A stretch of 64,000 bases of DNA from [Erwinia] mediterraneensis (GCF_900604315.1 NZ_LR026978.1:1478360-1542359); one strand, 5' to 3'; counted from the stretch's first letter, positions 39,969 through 50,810 are shown. Notes: generated by a model not told the origin, from the sequence alone. Program-made: numbers and translations.

Positions 39969-41012
39969 ATGACACTGATGCATAACACTCTGGTCCGCAT
40001 GCTTGCCGCGGCGCTTTCCGTCACTGCGGTCCCGGCCATGGCTGCCACCGATCTGACCGGCGCTGGTGGGACATTTCCGGCACCGGTTTATGCCAGATGG
40101 GCAGCCGAATATCAGCAAGCGACCGGCAGCAAAATTAACTATCAGGGAATCGGATCTTCCGGTGGCGTGAAGCAAATTATTGCTAAAACAGTTGATTTCG
40201 GTGCCTCCGATGCGCCGATGAAAGATGAAGATCTGCAGAAAAATGGCCTGTTCCAGTTTCCGACGGTCATTGGCGGGGTGGTACTGGCGGTAAACCTGCC
40301 GGGCATTAAATCAGGCGAGCTGACGCTGGATGGCAAAACCGTAGGTGATATCTACCTGGGTAACATTAAGAAGTGGAACGATCCGGCGATCGCGAAACTG
40401 AACCCAAATGTGAAACTGCCAGCCACCAACATTAACGTGGTGCGCCGTGCGGATGGCTCCGGCACCTCTTTTGTCTTCACCAGCTATCTGGCGAAAGTGA
40501 ATGAGGAGTGGAGCAGCAAAATCGGGAAAGGCAACACCGTAAACTGGCCAACTGGCCTGGGCGGTAAAGGCAACGATGGCGTCGCCGCGTTTGTACAGCG
40601 TCTGCCGGGCTCCATCGGCTACGTGGAGTATGCTTACGCGAAACAGAACAACCTGAACTACACCCGACTGCTCAGCGCCGATGGCAAACCGGTTACTCCG
40701 GGCGAAGAGAGTTTCAGTAACGCCGCGAAAGGGGCTGACTGGAGCAAATCTTTTGCCCAGGATCTGACGTACCAGAAAGGCGATGACGCCTGGCCGATTA
40801 CCTCCACGACCTTTGTCTTGCTGTACAAAAACCAGACCAATGCCGAAAAAGGCAGTGAAGTGCTGAAATTCTTTGACTGGGCTTATAAGAATGGTGGTCA
40901 GACGGCCATCAGCCTGGATTACGCAACGCTGCCCGATTCGGTGGTGACGCAAATCCGTGACGCCTGGAAAGCCAGTATCAAAGACAGCAGCGGCAAAGCG
41001 CTGTATCAGTAA
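39969..41012 (+). CDS. pstS: Phosphate-binding periplasmic protein PstS
   Basis: Periplasmic high-affinity phosphate receptor of PstSCAB. The signal peptide ends near AVPAMA|ATD. It starts [21 protein letters not shown] and contains [21 protein letters not shown] and [12 protein letters not shown], all phosphate-site motifs. 347 residues (E. coli 346). A ggaggg ribosome binding site precedes the ATG. Confidence 0.97.
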   Translation: MTLMHNTLVRMLAAALSVTAVPAMAATDLTGAGGTFPAPVYARWAAEYQQATGSKINYQGIGSSGGVKQIIAKTVDFGASDAPMKDEDLQKNGLFQFPTVIGGVVLAVNLPGIKSGELTLDGKTVGDIYLGNIKKWNDPAIAKLNPNVKLPATNINVVRRADGSGTSFVFTSYLAKVNEEWSSKIGKGNTVNWPTGLGGKGNDGVAAFVQRLPGSIGYVEYAYAKQNNLNYTRLLSADGKPVTPGEESFSNAAKGADWSKSFAQDLTYQKGDDAWPITSTTFVLLYKNQTNAEKGSEVLKFFDWAYKNGGQTAISLDYATLPDSVVTQIRDAWKASIKDSSGKALYQ

Positions 41013-41098
41013 GCGCACACCAGAGGCTGACTCCGGTTGGCCGGTTATCCCGGGCGGCAGCTATGTCGCCCAGATCTATTCTGAAGGCTGAGATCACT

Positions 41099-42061
41099 AT
41101 GGCTGCGACAAAGCCGACGTTCAACGCGCCAGGCAAACAAGGTGACATGATTTTCGGGACACTGGTCAGAATGGCGGCGCTGATCGTGCTGCTGTTGTTA
41201 GGCGGCATTATCCTCTCCCTGATCATCTCCTCCTGGCCAAGCATCGAGAAATTTGGTTTCTCGTTTCTGTGGAACAAAACCTGGGATGCGCCCAACGAGC
41301 AGTTCGGCGCGCTGGTGCCGATTTACGGCACTCTGGTGACCTCGTTGATCGCTCTGATCATCGCCGTACCGGTGAGTTTTGGTATAGCCCTGTTTCTGAC
41401 GGAACTGGCTCCGGGCTGGCTGCGTCGTCCGCTTGGCACCGCGATTGAGCTGCTGGCGGCCATCCCCAGCATTGTCTATGGGATGTGGGGGCTGTTTATC
41501 TTCGCGCCGCTGTTTGCTGAATATTTTCAGACGCCGGTGGGCGAGGTCGTGGCAAATATTCCCATTATCGGCGCGCTCTTTTCCGGCCCGGCTTTTGGCA
41601 TCGGAATCCTCGCTGCGGGCATTATTCTCGCCATTATGATTATTCCTTACATCGCTTCCGTCATGCGTGATGTCTTTGAACAGACGCCGGTAATGATGAA
41701 AGAGTCAGCCTATGGCATTGGCTGCACGACCTGGGAGGTGATCTGGCGTATCGTCCTGCCGTTCACCAAAAATGGCGTCATTGGCGGCATTATGCTGGGG
41801 CTGGGGCGTGCGCTGGGAGAAACCATGGCGATAACCTTCATCATCGGCAATACCTACCAGCTCGACAGCGCCTCGCTGTTTATGCCGGGCAATAGTATCA
41901 CTTCCGCGCTGGCTAACGAATTTGCGGAAGCGGAGTCAGGCGTGCATGTGGCTGCCCTGATGGAGCTGGGACTGATCCTGTTTGTCATTACCTTTATTGT
42001 GCTGGCGATCTCCCGATTGATGATTATGCGACTGGCGAAAAATGAGGGAGCGCGATCATGA
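41099..42061 (+). CDS. pstC: Phosphate transport permease PstC
   Basis: 320-residue inner-membrane permease with six helices. The ABC permease loop is [43 protein letters not shown]. The ATG at 41099 ([16 protein letters not shown]) matches E. coli; an upstream extension is not conserved. It overlaps pstA by 4 bp. The 86-bp gap after pstS may hold stabilising hairpins. Confidence 0.96.
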   Translation: MAATKPTFNAPGKQGDMIFGTLVRMAALIVLLLLGGIILSLIISSWPSIEKFGFSFLWNKTWDAPNEQFGALVPIYGTLVTSLIALIIAVPVSFGIALFLTELAPGWLRRPLGTAIELLAAIPSIVYGMWGLFIFAPLFAEYFQTPVGEVVANIPIIGALFSGPAFGIGILAAGIILAIMIIPYIASVMRDVFEQTPVMMKESAYGIGCTTWEVIWRIVLPFTKNGVIGGIMLGLGRALGETMAITFIIGNTYQLDSASLFMPGNSITSALANEFAEAESGVHVAALMELGLILFVITFIVLAISRLMIMRLAKNEGARS

Positions 42062-42951
42062 CCACTATCGAGAGGCAAGTTTCTGCGCAGCCCGGTCCCG
42101 GGGTGTCGCGGCGCAAAATGCAGTCCTGGCGCAGTACCAAAAATAAGATTGCGCTGACCCTGTCGCTGCTGACCATGGCGTTTGGCCTGTTCTGGTTAAT
42201 CTGGATCCTCTATACCACTCTGACGCGCGGCTTTGATGGCCTGTCGCTTTCGCTGTTTACTGAATCAACCCCGCCGCCCAATACCGCTGGCGGTGGACTG
42301 GCCAATGCGCTGGCGGGCAGTGGCCTGCTGATCCTCTGGGCGACGGTGTTTGGTACGCCGCTGGGGATTATGGCGGGCATCTGGCTGGCTGAGTACGGGC
42401 GTAAATCCTGGCTGGCAGAAGCGATCCGTTTTATTAATGATATTCTGTTGTCAGCGCCTTCGATTGTGGTTGGGCTGTTCGTCTATACCCTGGTGGTTGC
42501 GCAGATGCAGCACTTCTCCGGCTGGGCAGGTGTTATCGCTCTGGCGCTGCTGCAAATCCCTATTGTCATTCGTACCACGGAAAATATGCTGTTGCTGGTG
42601 CCGGATAGCATGCGTGAAGCGGCTTATGCGCTGGGCACGCCAAAATGGAAGATGATTTCAGCCATCACTCTGAAAGCCTCAGTGTCAGGCATTATTACCG
42701 GTGTGTTACTGGCCATTGCGCGTATTGCTGGCGAGACCGCCCCTTTACTCTTTACCGCGCTCTCAAATCAGTTCTGGAGCACGGATATGATGCAACCACT
42801 GGCGAACCTGCCGGTAACGATCTTCAAGTTTGCCATGAGCCCCTTTGCCGAGTGGCAAAGCCTGGCCTGGGCGGGTGTCCTGATCATTACCCTGTGCGTA
42901 CTGCTGTTAAACATCGCAGCACGCCTGATTTTTGCCAAACGCAAAAACTAA
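42058..42951 (+). CDS. pstA: Phosphate transport permease PstA
   Basis: 297-residue partner permease of PstC. Its coupling loop is [51 protein letters not shown]-terminal residues 1-35 are basic and cytoplasmic. One residue longer than E. coli PstA. Confidence 0.96.
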   Translation: MTTIERQVSAQPGPGVSRRKMQSWRSTKNKIALTLSLLTMAFGLFWLIWILYTTLTRGFDGLSLSLFTESTPPPNTAGGGLANALAGSGLLILWATVFGTPLGIMAGIWLAEYGRKSWLAEAIRFINDILLSAPSIVVGLFVYTLVVAQMQHFSGWAGVIALALLQIPIVIRTTENMLLLVPDSMREAAYALGTPKWKMISAITLKASVSGIITGVLLAIARIAGETAPLLFTALSNQFWSTDMMQPLANLPVTIFKFAMSPFAEWQSLAWAGVLIITLCVLLLNIAARLIFAKRKN

Positions 42952-42996
42952 TTTATGTCCGGCGCTGCCTGTGGCCGTGCCGTCAGAGAGAGATGA

Positions 42997-43773
<777 letters not shown>

Positions 43774-43790
43774 TTTGACAGGGGAAAGAG

Positions 43791-44525
43791 ATGGATAACC
43801 TGAATCTGAATAAACATATCTCCGGTCAGTTCAATGCCGAGCTGGAGCATATCCGCACCCAGGTGATGATCATGGGCGGGCTGGTGGAGCAGCAGCTTAC
43901 CGATGCGATTACCGCCATGCATAACAGGGACGGTGAACTGGCGCAGCGCGTTATTGATGGCGACCAGAAGGTCAATATGATGGAAGTGGAGATTGATGAA
44001 GCCTGCGTACGCATCATCGCCAAACGTCAGCCCACCGCCAGCGATCTGCGTCTGGTGATGGCGATCATCAAAACCATCTCGGAACTGGAACGCATCGGGG
44101 ATGTGGCAGAGAAGATTAGCCGCACCGCGCTGGAAAAGTTTAGCCAGGCGCATCAGCCGCTGCTGGTGAGTCTGGAGTCGCTGGGCCGGCATACCGTGCA
44201 GATGCTGCACGACGTGCTGGATGCTTTTGCGCGCATGGATCTCAATCAGGCGGTCACTATTTATCGTGAAGATAAAAAGGTGGATCAGGAGTACGAAGGG
44301 ATAGTGCGGCAGCTGATGACCTACATGATGGAAGATCCGCGTACCATTCCCAGCGTCCTGACCGCGCTCTTCTGTGCCCGTGCCATTGAGCGCATCGGTG
44401 ACCGCTGCCAGAATATCTGTGAAATCATCTTTTATTTTGTGAAGGGGCAGGATTTCCGTCATGTAGGGGGCGATAAGCTCGATCAGCTGCTGGCTGGCGA
44501 GGAGGGCGGCAGCAAACCCGCCTGA
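43791..44525 (+). CDS. phoU: Phosphate signalling protein PhoU
   Basis: 244-residue two-repeat helical bundle that links PstSCAB to PhoR and keeps the Pho regulon off when phosphate is plentiful. Metal-binding E/DxxxD-type motifs are seen in [17 protein letters not shown] and [17 protein letters not shown]. It is 17 bp after pstB, last in the operon. Confidence 0.96.
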   Translation: MDNLNLNKHISGQFNAELEHIRTQVMIMGGLVEQQLTDAITAMHNRDGELAQRVIDGDQKVNMMEVEIDEACVRIIAKRQPTASDLRLVMAIIKTISELERIGDVAEKISRTALEKFSQAHQPLLVSLESLGRHTVQMLHDVLDAFARMDLNQAVTIYREDKKVDQEYEGIVRQLMTYMMEDPRTIPSVLTALFCARAIERIGDRCQNICEIIFYFVKGQDFRHVGGDKLDQLLAGEEGGSKPA

Positions 44526-44541
44526 AACCGCGCCAGTACCC

Positions 44542-44561
44542 GCCGGGAGCTTCGTCCCGGC
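44542..44561. terminator. Hairpin between phoU and yieH
   Basis: gccggga / tcccggc 7-bp stem with a gcttcg loop in the 37-bp convergent gap. It has no T-run on either side; it may serve both convergent genes. Confidence 0.45.
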
Positions 44562-44562
44562 A

Positions 44563-45222
44563 TTACGCTATATCCCAGCCTCGTGCGCGCCACAGCGCAG
44601 GCAGCTGCGCCATCGCTGTAAAGCGCGTCACCAGAGGATGATCAATCTCCGGATTATGTGCATCGGTGCAGTAATAGAATACCGGAATGCCCGCCGCAAT
44701 ACCGGCGCGCACGCCCGCTTCGGAGTCATCCACTAAAATGCAGCGCTCGATCGGTAGCTGCATTTTTTCTGCCGCGTGGTACATCAGGGCCGGATCGGGT
44801 TTCCAGCGTTCAATATCGTAGCCGCTGAACAAGCGATCATAAAAAAAGGAGAGCATGTTCGTCAGCCCCAGCGAATGTTGCATCTTTTTCACCGTGCCGT
44901 TAGAAACCACGCACATCGGGATTTTAATCTGCGCGACTAAAGCCCTGGCGCCAGGGATCTCGCTGAGCTCAAGATCAAACAGACGTGCCACCTCGGCCCG
45001 GTAGGCGCGCTCCACCTCTTTCAACGGTAAAGCTGTATGATGCATAGTGCTGATGTCGCGAATGATGTCATACAGCTGAACCCCCTTATATTTTTCAAAA
45101 GTCTCCTGCAGCGGGAGTGTAATACCGTAGTGGGCAAAAATATTGACGTATGAGCGGGTACAGAGCATTTCGCTGTCTACCAGCGTACCGTCACAATCAA
45201 AAAATACACATTCAACTGACAT
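44563..45222 (-). CDS. yieH: HAD-family phosphatase YieH
   Basis: 219-residue haloacid dehalogenase-like hydrolase. Motif I FFDCDGTLVDS, motif II VVSNGTVKK, motif III and IV KPDPALMYHAA and ILVDDSEAG. Strongly similar to E. coli YieH, which dephosphorylates 6-phosphogluconate in vitro; the physiological substrate is unsure. The ATG at 45222 matches E. coli; an in-frame extension to 45252 is possible. Confidence 0.9.
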   Translation of the reverse strand: MSVECVFFDCDGTLVDSEMLCTRSYVNIFAHYGITLPLQETFEKYKGVQLYDIIRDISTMHHTALPLKEVERAYRAEVARLFDLELSEIPGARALVAQIKIPMCVVSNGTVKKMQHSLGLTNMLSFFYDRLFSGYDIERWKPDPALMYHAAEKMQLPIERCILVDDSEAGVRAGIAAGIPVFYYCTDAHNPEIDHPLVTRFTAMAQLPALWRARGWDIA

Positions 45223-45284
45223 CACATCATCCTTTGTTGTAGGTAAGACCACACTGTAACCCAGTGAGAGAAGAATGCGACTGC

Positions 45285-45300
45285 TGCAATCGTTTGCGAA
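45285..45300. promoter_or_regulatory. PurR-like operator upstream of adeP
   Basis: tgcaatcgtttgcgaa resembles the PurR box (CGCAAACGTTTGCG) with two departures from symmetry. It lies 70 bp before adeP. In E. coli the adenine permease gene is in the PurR regulon. It also falls in the divergent yieH upstream region. Confidence 0.5.
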
Positions 45301-45369
45301 AAATCAGTGTGCAGCGGTCGCAAAATCTATAGGATACGCGGCGATAATGTATTCTTTTGGACAGAGGTT

Positions 45370-46683
45370 ATGCGTAAACAGACTCTTTTGCAGCGTGTGT
45401 TCAGGCTGGAGGAACATGGCACAACGGTACGGACCGAGGTGATAGCAGGTTTTACTACCTTCCTGACGATGGTCTATATCGTGTTTGTTAACCCGCAAAT
45501 TCTGGGTGCTGCAGGCATGGATACGCAGGCTGTATTCGTTACCACCTGTCTGATTGCCGCTTTTGGCAGCATCCTGATGGGCCTGATCGCCAATCTGCCA
45601 GTGGCCCTGGCGCCAGCGATGGGGCTGAACGCCTTTTTCGCCTTTGTGGTTGTTGGTGCGATGGGATACTCATGGCAGGTAGGGATGGGGGCTATTTTCT
45701 GGGGGGCGCTCGGTCTGCTGATCCTGACGCTACTGCGCATCCGCTACTGGATGATCGCTAATATTCCGCTCAGCCTGCGTGTAGGTATTACTGCAGGTAT
45801 CGGTCTGTTTATTGCCATGATGGGCCTGAAGAATGCAGGCATTATCGTGTCCAGTGCCGATACGCTGGTTACCATCGGGGATCTTACCTCGCACAGTGTA
45901 GTATTGGGGGCGCTGGGCTTTTTTATCATCGCCATTCTGGCATCACGTAATATTCATGCTGCGGTCCTGATATCTATCATGGTTACTACGGCAGCAGGCC
46001 TGCTACTGGGCGATGTCCGGTTCACCGGCATCTTTTCTGCGCCACCCCCGGTCAGTACCGTAATCGGTCAGGTGGATCTGAAAGGCGCACTGAATATTGG
46101 CATGGCCGGCATCATTTTCTCCTTTATGCTGGTCAACCTGTTTGACTCTTCCGGCACGCTGATAGGCGTCACGGATAAAGCCGGACTGACCGACGATAAA
46201 GGAACCTTCCCGCGTATGAAGCAGGCACTGTATGTTGACAGCGCCAGCTCAGTAACCGGCGCTTTCTTTGGCACCTCATCGGTCACCGCTTATATCGAAA
46301 GCTCATCCGGCGTCGCCATTGGCGGGCGTACTGGCCTGATGGCTGTGGTCACCGGTGTGCTGTTTCTGTTGGTCATCTTTCTCTCGCCGCTGGCGGCAAT
46401 GGTGCCAGGCTACGCGGCAGCGGGTGCCCTGATCTATGTAGGCGTTTTGATGACCGCCAGTCTCTCCCGGGTGCGCTGGGATGATTTGACGGAAGGCGTC
46501 CCTGCGTTTGTAACGGCAGTGATGATGCCGTTCAGCTTCTCCATTACTGAAGGCATCGCGCTGGGTTTTATCGCATACTGCGTGATGAAGGCCGGAACCG
46601 GACGCTGGCGAGAAATCAGTCCCTGCGTACTCATTGTTGCGCTGCTTTTTGTCCTGAAAATCGCGTTTGTTGATACGCATTAA
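45370..46683 (+). CDS. adeP: High-affinity adenine permease AdeP (PurP)
   Basis: Nucleobase:cation symporter-2 (AzgA-like) protein, 437 residues after the ATG at 45370, with about 12-14 membrane segments. Conserved stretches include AGFTTFLTMVYIVFVNPQIL, APAMGLNAFFAFVVV and GTSSVTAYIESSSGVAIGGRTGL. The N-terminus is a few residues shorter than in E. coli AdeP. It imports adenine. It ends against the T6SS/fimbria island. Confidence 0.92.
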   Translation: MRKQTLLQRVFRLEEHGTTVRTEVIAGFTTFLTMVYIVFVNPQILGAAGMDTQAVFVTTCLIAAFGSILMGLIANLPVALAPAMGLNAFFAFVVVGAMGYSWQVGMGAIFWGALGLLILTLLRIRYWMIANIPLSLRVGITAGIGLFIAMMGLKNAGIIVSSADTLVTIGDLTSHSVVLGALGFFIIAILASRNIHAAVLISIMVTTAAGLLLGDVRFTGIFSAPPPVSTVIGQVDLKGALNIGMAGIIFSFMLVNLFDSSGTLIGVTDKAGLTDDKGTFPRMKQALYVDSASSVTGAFFGTSSVTAYIESSSGVAIGGRTGLMAVVTGVLFLLVIFLSPLAAMVPGYAAAGALIYVGVLMTASLSRVRWDDLTEGVPAFVTAVMMPFSFSITEGIALGFIAYCVMKAGTGRWREISPCVLIVALLFVLKIAFVDTH

Positions 46684-46706
46684 CCCCGCCGCGGAATACG
46701 CATAGA

Positions 46707-47198
46707 TCAACTTTTAATGTTTAACGGTGTGGTATCCGGCGTAAAGCTGTTAATGATTTTTACGTAATGTCTGCGTTGATGTTCCGTAAAATCATTAACA
46801 GTGCTCAGTGTAAAGATAATAATGCGATTATTCAGAGGATTAGATATCTCATGGCGGGGCAGCTGAATAATTGACTGTACCTGTCGGGTCATTTTGCCCT
46901 GATGCAGGTAACGGTTGGCGACCTGAATCACCGGGAGCCTGAAAGGGCCAATCTGGTGCTGCAACCTCTTTCCCTCCTCCTGAAAGGCTGAAAGCGTATT
47001 TCGCATCTTCCCTATTTCACTTTCACAAAATTGCATCAGAGACTGGTCCTGTTCCAGAAAGGCCCTGTTAATCAGAACGCTGTATTCTTTCTCTTCCGGG
47101 TCGCGGAACATTAAAATATTCACAGTTTGATCCAGATCGGGTGCCAGGGTCAGGAATTCGCCCTCATACAGGCGATAAGTCATGTTGTTTTGATTCAT
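46707..47198 (-). CDS. DUF1795 (DcrB/Eag-like) protein, putative T6SS effector chaperone
   Basis: 163 residues resembling the DUF1795 family: MTYRLYEGEFLTLAPDLDQTVNILMF, a central helical segment and IFTLSTVNDFTEHQRRHYVKIINSF at the end. Cytoplasmic DUF1795 proteins (EagR) cap the transmembrane pieces of Rhs and PAAR effectors in type VI systems. No signal peptide is visible, which favours Eag over the periplasmic DcrB lipoprotein. No Rhs, PAAR or VgrG gene is in the window. It is the last gene of the minus-strand island operon. Confidence 0.65.
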   Translation of the reverse strand: MNQNNMTYRLYEGEFLTLAPDLDQTVNILMFRDPEEKEYSVLINRAFLEQDQSLMQFCESEIGKMRNTLSAFQEEGKRLQHQIGPFRLPVIQVANRYLHQGKMTRQVQSIIQLPRHEISNPLNNRIIIFTLSTVNDFTEHQRRHYVKIINSFTPDTTPLNIKS

Positions 47199-47219
47199 AC
47201 CGGTTTCGTCTCAATGTTA

Positions 47220-48833
47220 TCAGGAAGGCTCTGGCAACGGCCTGATCTCGACGCGGCGGTTTAACCGACGCCCCTCTTCCGTAAGGTTACTGGCCACTGG
47301 TCGGGTATCCGCAGCACCTTCAACCATAAACCGGGTCACGGGAAGGGCACTGTTTTCCATTATCCAGTCCCGTACCGCCAGCGCGCGTTGTAATGAAAGC
47401 GCTTTATTCATATCCGGCATCCCGGTGTTATCGGAATGACCGGTAATGACAAAACGCATTTCCGGATTCTGGCTGAGCACCGGGAGCAGGACAGCCAGCA
47501 CCTGCTGCGTTTCCGTCTGTAAGACGGCGCGTCCTGCGGAAAAATGTAAAACCGTCTGCGAAAAAAGCGCGTGATAATAATCCGCAATGAGCTTATTCAT
47601 GCGGATGAGCCGCTTTTTACAGGGGGAGAGTAAAAGTTTATCGACCAGGTACTCTTCCTGGCACTGTAGCAAAAGCCGCCTGTTTTTATTCAGCCGGAGA
47701 ATGGTATTAATTTTCTGAGCCGCTGATGCTGAGGCAAGTTCGCTAACATCGCGCTGTTCGATGTTAACTTTTTGCAGAAATTCGCTTTGTTTTTCTGCCG
47801 CCAGTATCAGCATAAAAGAGAGCAGCAGCGTCGTAATACAGGCCGCCAGCAACCCGCGGGAATGACATGAGGGTGATGCCGTCGTAAGCGGTTTTTCTGG
47901 CTGCGGAAGTGTAAATGGTGGTAAGGGAAGCTTGCGCTGGGGAGACGCCAGGCCTGGCAAGACGCCATAGTTCTCAGCAAGCCACGCTGACCATGCACCG
48001 TGGCGGCTAAAACCATAACTGTGATCGGCGACCAGAACGCGATTTAATCGCAGCGAATCCGATGCGGTAAAAATCGACTGTAGACAAGGCGTCAGTGCCC
48101 GCTGAGTCAGCCATAAAAACAGCAGGGAGGTCATAGCGCTGCGCTGCGTCCGGTAACAACAGGTGCCGCTATCTGCGGCTTCCAGCTGGCGGAGGAGGGT
48201 GTCAAAAGACGCAGGCAGGTTTTGCATTTTATCCTGCCCCAAATCAAGTTCGCCAGACCAGATGGCGCTATCGGGATCATGAGCCAGGCGTTCATGGCTG
48301 AGCCTGGCATAAATTGCCAGTGTACAGCGCAGCGGTGGTTGCTGTTTCAGGGATAAAAAAGCGTTTTTCCAGGCGGTAAGCCGGGAAAGCATTATGGCCT
48401 CATTAGCTTGACCATCCGGCAGAAAAGGGAAAAAAAGCGAAATGTGTGGTGGAGGATCTGCCGATACGCTTTCCAGACGGCGATGTAACTCAGGGACGGA
48501 GGGTGCCAGCAGCCAGGTAATATGATGATCGGCGCGATGCGCCGCAGAGGCAGATTGTCTGTCGAACCATTTTTCTGCCCAGGGACCGGTAATAAAAATG
48601 ACCGCTGTGGCCACCTCAGTATGAACCGGAGGTGCGGCGTCTGATGGGATGACCTGTTCTTTCCTTCCCTGTCTGTTGTAAGCAAAAAGTCCCAACAGCG
48701 CCCCCACAGTGAGCACAGCCATTCCGTATGCGAACCCTGCCCGGTTAACGGCAAACAGGCTCGCCGCGCCAATGATGACAACACTCAGGATAAAGAAAGA
48801 GAAGCGCTTATCGTATTTGAAGTGAGTTGCCAT
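47220..48833 (-). CDS. OmpA-domain membrane protein of the T6SS locus
   Basis: 537 residues. Two membrane helices (about 11-30 and 35-53), a soluble region (about 58-320), a third membrane helix (about 329-347), a charged stretch, then a C-terminal OmpA-like peptidoglycan-binding domain (about 425-535: TGHSDNTG, LSLQRALAVRDWI, ASNLTEEGRRLNRRVEI). The order two helices, cytoplasmic domain, helix, periplasmic part resembles TssM topology with OmpA in place of the large IcmF domain; I do not claim homology. The ATG shares one base with the tssL stop (TGATG). Confidence 0.7.
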   Translation of the reverse strand: MATHFKYDKRFSFFILSVVIIGAASLFAVNRAGFAYGMAVLTVGALLGLFAYNRQGRKEQVIPSDAAPPVHTEVATAVIFITGPWAEKWFDRQSASAAHRADHHITWLLAPSVPELHRRLESVSADPPPHISLFFPFLPDGQANEAIMLSRLTAWKNAFLSLKQQPPLRCTLAIYARLSHERLAHDPDSAIWSGELDLGQDKMQNLPASFDTLLRQLEAADSGTCCYRTQRSAMTSLLFLWLTQRALTPCLQSIFTASDSLRLNRVLVADHSYGFSRHGAWSAWLAENYGVLPGLASPQRKLPLPPFTLPQPEKPLTTASPSCHSRGLLAACITTLLLSFMLILAAEKQSEFLQKVNIEQRDVSELASASAAQKINTILRLNKNRRLLLQCQEEYLVDKLLLSPCKKRLIRMNKLIADYYHALFSQTVLHFSAGRAVLQTETQQVLAVLLPVLSQNPEMRFVITGHSDNTGMPDMNKALSLQRALAVRDWIMENSALPVTRFMVEGAADTRPVASNLTEEGRRLNRRVEIRPLPEPS

Positions 48834-49459
48834 CAACCTGACCTTTCTACGCAGATGATACTTGCTACCCAGAGCGTTATCAGAACGCCCATCAGCCAGT
48901 ACAGGATTGAGATGCGCACCGGACGTCGCAGCGCAGCAGATGTTTTGTCAGCGCCTGCTGGTAAAGCCAGCTGGCGGGGAGAAGGCTGGCGCTCAGGCTG
49001 TGTTCTGTCACGCGCGACCGGGTGAACGGGAAATCGGGCCAGAGCAGCCACCAACGCCTCATCAGATGCCGGGTGGTCTGAATAAAGCTGTCCGATTTGC
49101 CGGGCATAATGCACCACGGGCTCGCTGGCCTCATGGAGCAGAGCCGTCAGTCGTACAGCGAATTCTGAGGCGTTACTGATACGCCGGAACAACGAAAACT
49201 CAAGGGAATCGTCATTCCGGCCACTGAGAGTCTGATTCCGATGCGTCAAAATTGTGCGGTCCAGCCATATGGCAATCAGCCAGATTAACTGTTCGGCTTG
49301 CGTATCAGTGACGCCCTCATTTTCTAACGCTTTGCGCAATAAATTAAGTAGCCGTAACAGGTGATTTTTCAACGCTGAATACGAAGGGATGATGCCTTCA
49401 AAAGAGATAATGGTATCTATGCTGATTAATATTTTAATCAGTTGCCTGGTTTCTACCAT
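48833..49459 (-). CDS. tssL: Short DotU/TssL-like T6SS membrane protein
   Basis: 208 residues with a cytoplasmic helical domain and one C-terminal membrane helix (ILYWLMGVLITLWVASIICV), the DotU/TssL layout. Conserved-type segments are HLLRLLNLLRKALENEGV, LIWLIAIWLDRTIL and SLFRRI. The ATG at 49459 has aaaggag 6 nt upstream. It overlaps the glycosyltransferase end by 7 bp. TssL normally sits with TssM and TssJ, neither of which is present here. The family call rests on layout and weak similarity. Confidence 0.65.
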   Translation of the reverse strand: MVETRQLIKILISIDTIISFEGIIPSYSALKNHLLRLLNLLRKALENEGVTDTQAEQLIWLIAIWLDRTILTHRNQTLSGRNDDSLEFSLFRRISNASEFAVRLTALLHEASEPVVHYARQIGQLYSDHPASDEALVAALARFPVHPVARDRTQPERQPSPRQLALPAGADKTSAALRRPVRISILYWLMGVLITLWVASIICVERSG

Positions 49460-50784
49460 GGGATCTCCTTTGTTTCGCCCCATCCCTCATCAGCATAAAA
49501 AGGCGTTATGCGAATCCTAGTCGGTTGGATATTAACCAGCGTGTTAAATGTTAAAAGGACATTGAAAGCGCCATCATCTGCGCGCGCTGTTTTTTCCTGT
49601 AACGCTTTCTGTGTAAAATTTATGCTTTCGAGGATGCTGTTATTACTGTCAACGACGATAAGGCTCCAGTAGGTTATCTTTTCCTGATCAGAACTGATGT
49701 CATGAGGATTAATGACAACTTTTTTCCGGTGCGGGGAGATAAGCCTTTTTTCCCACGCTGCTGGATCTGTAGGCGGGTAAGGAAAAAAAGAAATTTTTTC
49801 TTTTGCTAAAACCTCCGGCTGGACTGCGCGGTTAATAAAATCGATACCGCAACTGTACGCAAAATCTTTTAACGAGCGGACGGGGCCAGGCATAAAAGAA
49901 CCCGAACAACAGGAGGGATCCTCTTCCAGGCCGAAAAAATGCTTTATCCGCTGGCGCGATCTATGCTCTCTCTCCCACCAGGTTAGCTGAATCTTACCCT
50001 GATCCCTGGCTTCCCGATGATGGTCGTCCCAGATTCTGGCATGATGTTTACGGGTATAGTAATGCCATAATAATATCTTGTCGGGAGTATAAATATCGTA
50101 GCCATGCGTAAAAGCTCTGGCTGACTGAGTAATCTCCTCTCCCTCAAAAAAAATAGTGGGATCGTTAGGCACTTCTTTAACGAAACAGCCTTCGGCAAAA
50201 ATAAAACCTGCCGCCAGAAAGCTGCTGCGTACAGGTTCTGTGCTGGTTAATATCTTCGGACAAAAAAGCGGGATGCCGGAGGTATTAAATTCACGAAAAA
50301 TGACTCTGTTAACTTCTTCTCCTCTGGCCTCGTTCTCGCCGGGTTCATAACCCGGGGGGTAACAGGATAAGACTGGCCTGGCGCTCTTTCTCTTTAATGC
50401 AGTATGCAAGGCCATCATTTCTTGATCCCAGTGTCTGATAAAACGGCAATGCGAATCTATCTGCAGAAAATAGTGCTCATTATCGTAGCAACTTTCAGCA
50501 AGGCTCCTGGCCCAGCAGGCACCCTCGCTCTGATAGTAATCAACGTCGATTACTGTGATACGCGCATCGAAATAGTCATAAACGCGTTTTTCAAACATAG
50601 CGAGGGATGATTTTTCACGCAATATCATGCCGGCCATTTCAAAAACAGGCCTTTTTTCCTGTTGCTGCCAGCAAACAGCAATATGGAGATTTTCCGACGC
50701 GGCTGCGTTGTCTATCATATTTATTAACGTCGGGATAAGCTCAGGATCGCGATAACTGGCAATGCTGACAAAAAGTGTCGACAT
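49453..50784 (-). CDS. GlcNAc-type glycosyltransferase
   Basis: 443-residue glycosyltransferase of the GlcNAc family (related to Skp1 GlcNAc transferases). It opens LFVSIASYRDPELIPTLINM; SEGACWARSLAESCYDNEHYFLQIDSHCRFIRHWDQEM holds the putative DxH metal motif (110-112). The rest covers the family's ADGCF-like and FEGEEI stretches. No signal peptide or membrane helix, so it is probably cytoplasmic. It lies between the fimbrial adhesin and tssL in one operon; the acceptor is unknown but a neighbour protein is plausible. Confidence 0.75.
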   Translation of the reverse strand: MSTLFVSIASYRDPELIPTLINMIDNAAASENLHIAVCWQQQEKRPVFEMAGMILREKSSLAMFEKRVYDYFDARITVIDVDYYQSEGACWARSLAESCYDNEHYFLQIDSHCRFIRHWDQEMMALHTALKRKSARPVLSCYPPGYEPGENEARGEEVNRVIFREFNTSGIPLFCPKILTSTEPVRSSFLAAGFIFAEGCFVKEVPNDPTIFFEGEEITQSARAFTHGYDIYTPDKILLWHYYTRKHHARIWDDHHREARDQGKIQLTWWEREHRSRQRIKHFFGLEEDPSCCSGSFMPGPVRSLKDFAYSCGIDFINRAVQPEVLAKEKISFFPYPPTDPAAWEKRLISPHRKKVVINPHDISSDQEKITYWSLIVVDSNNSILESINFTQKALQEKTARADDGAFNVLLTFNTLVNIQPTRIRITPFYADEGWGETKEIPW

Positions 50785-50810
50785 ATAAAAATTATCCGCT
50801 GCAATCTGCG

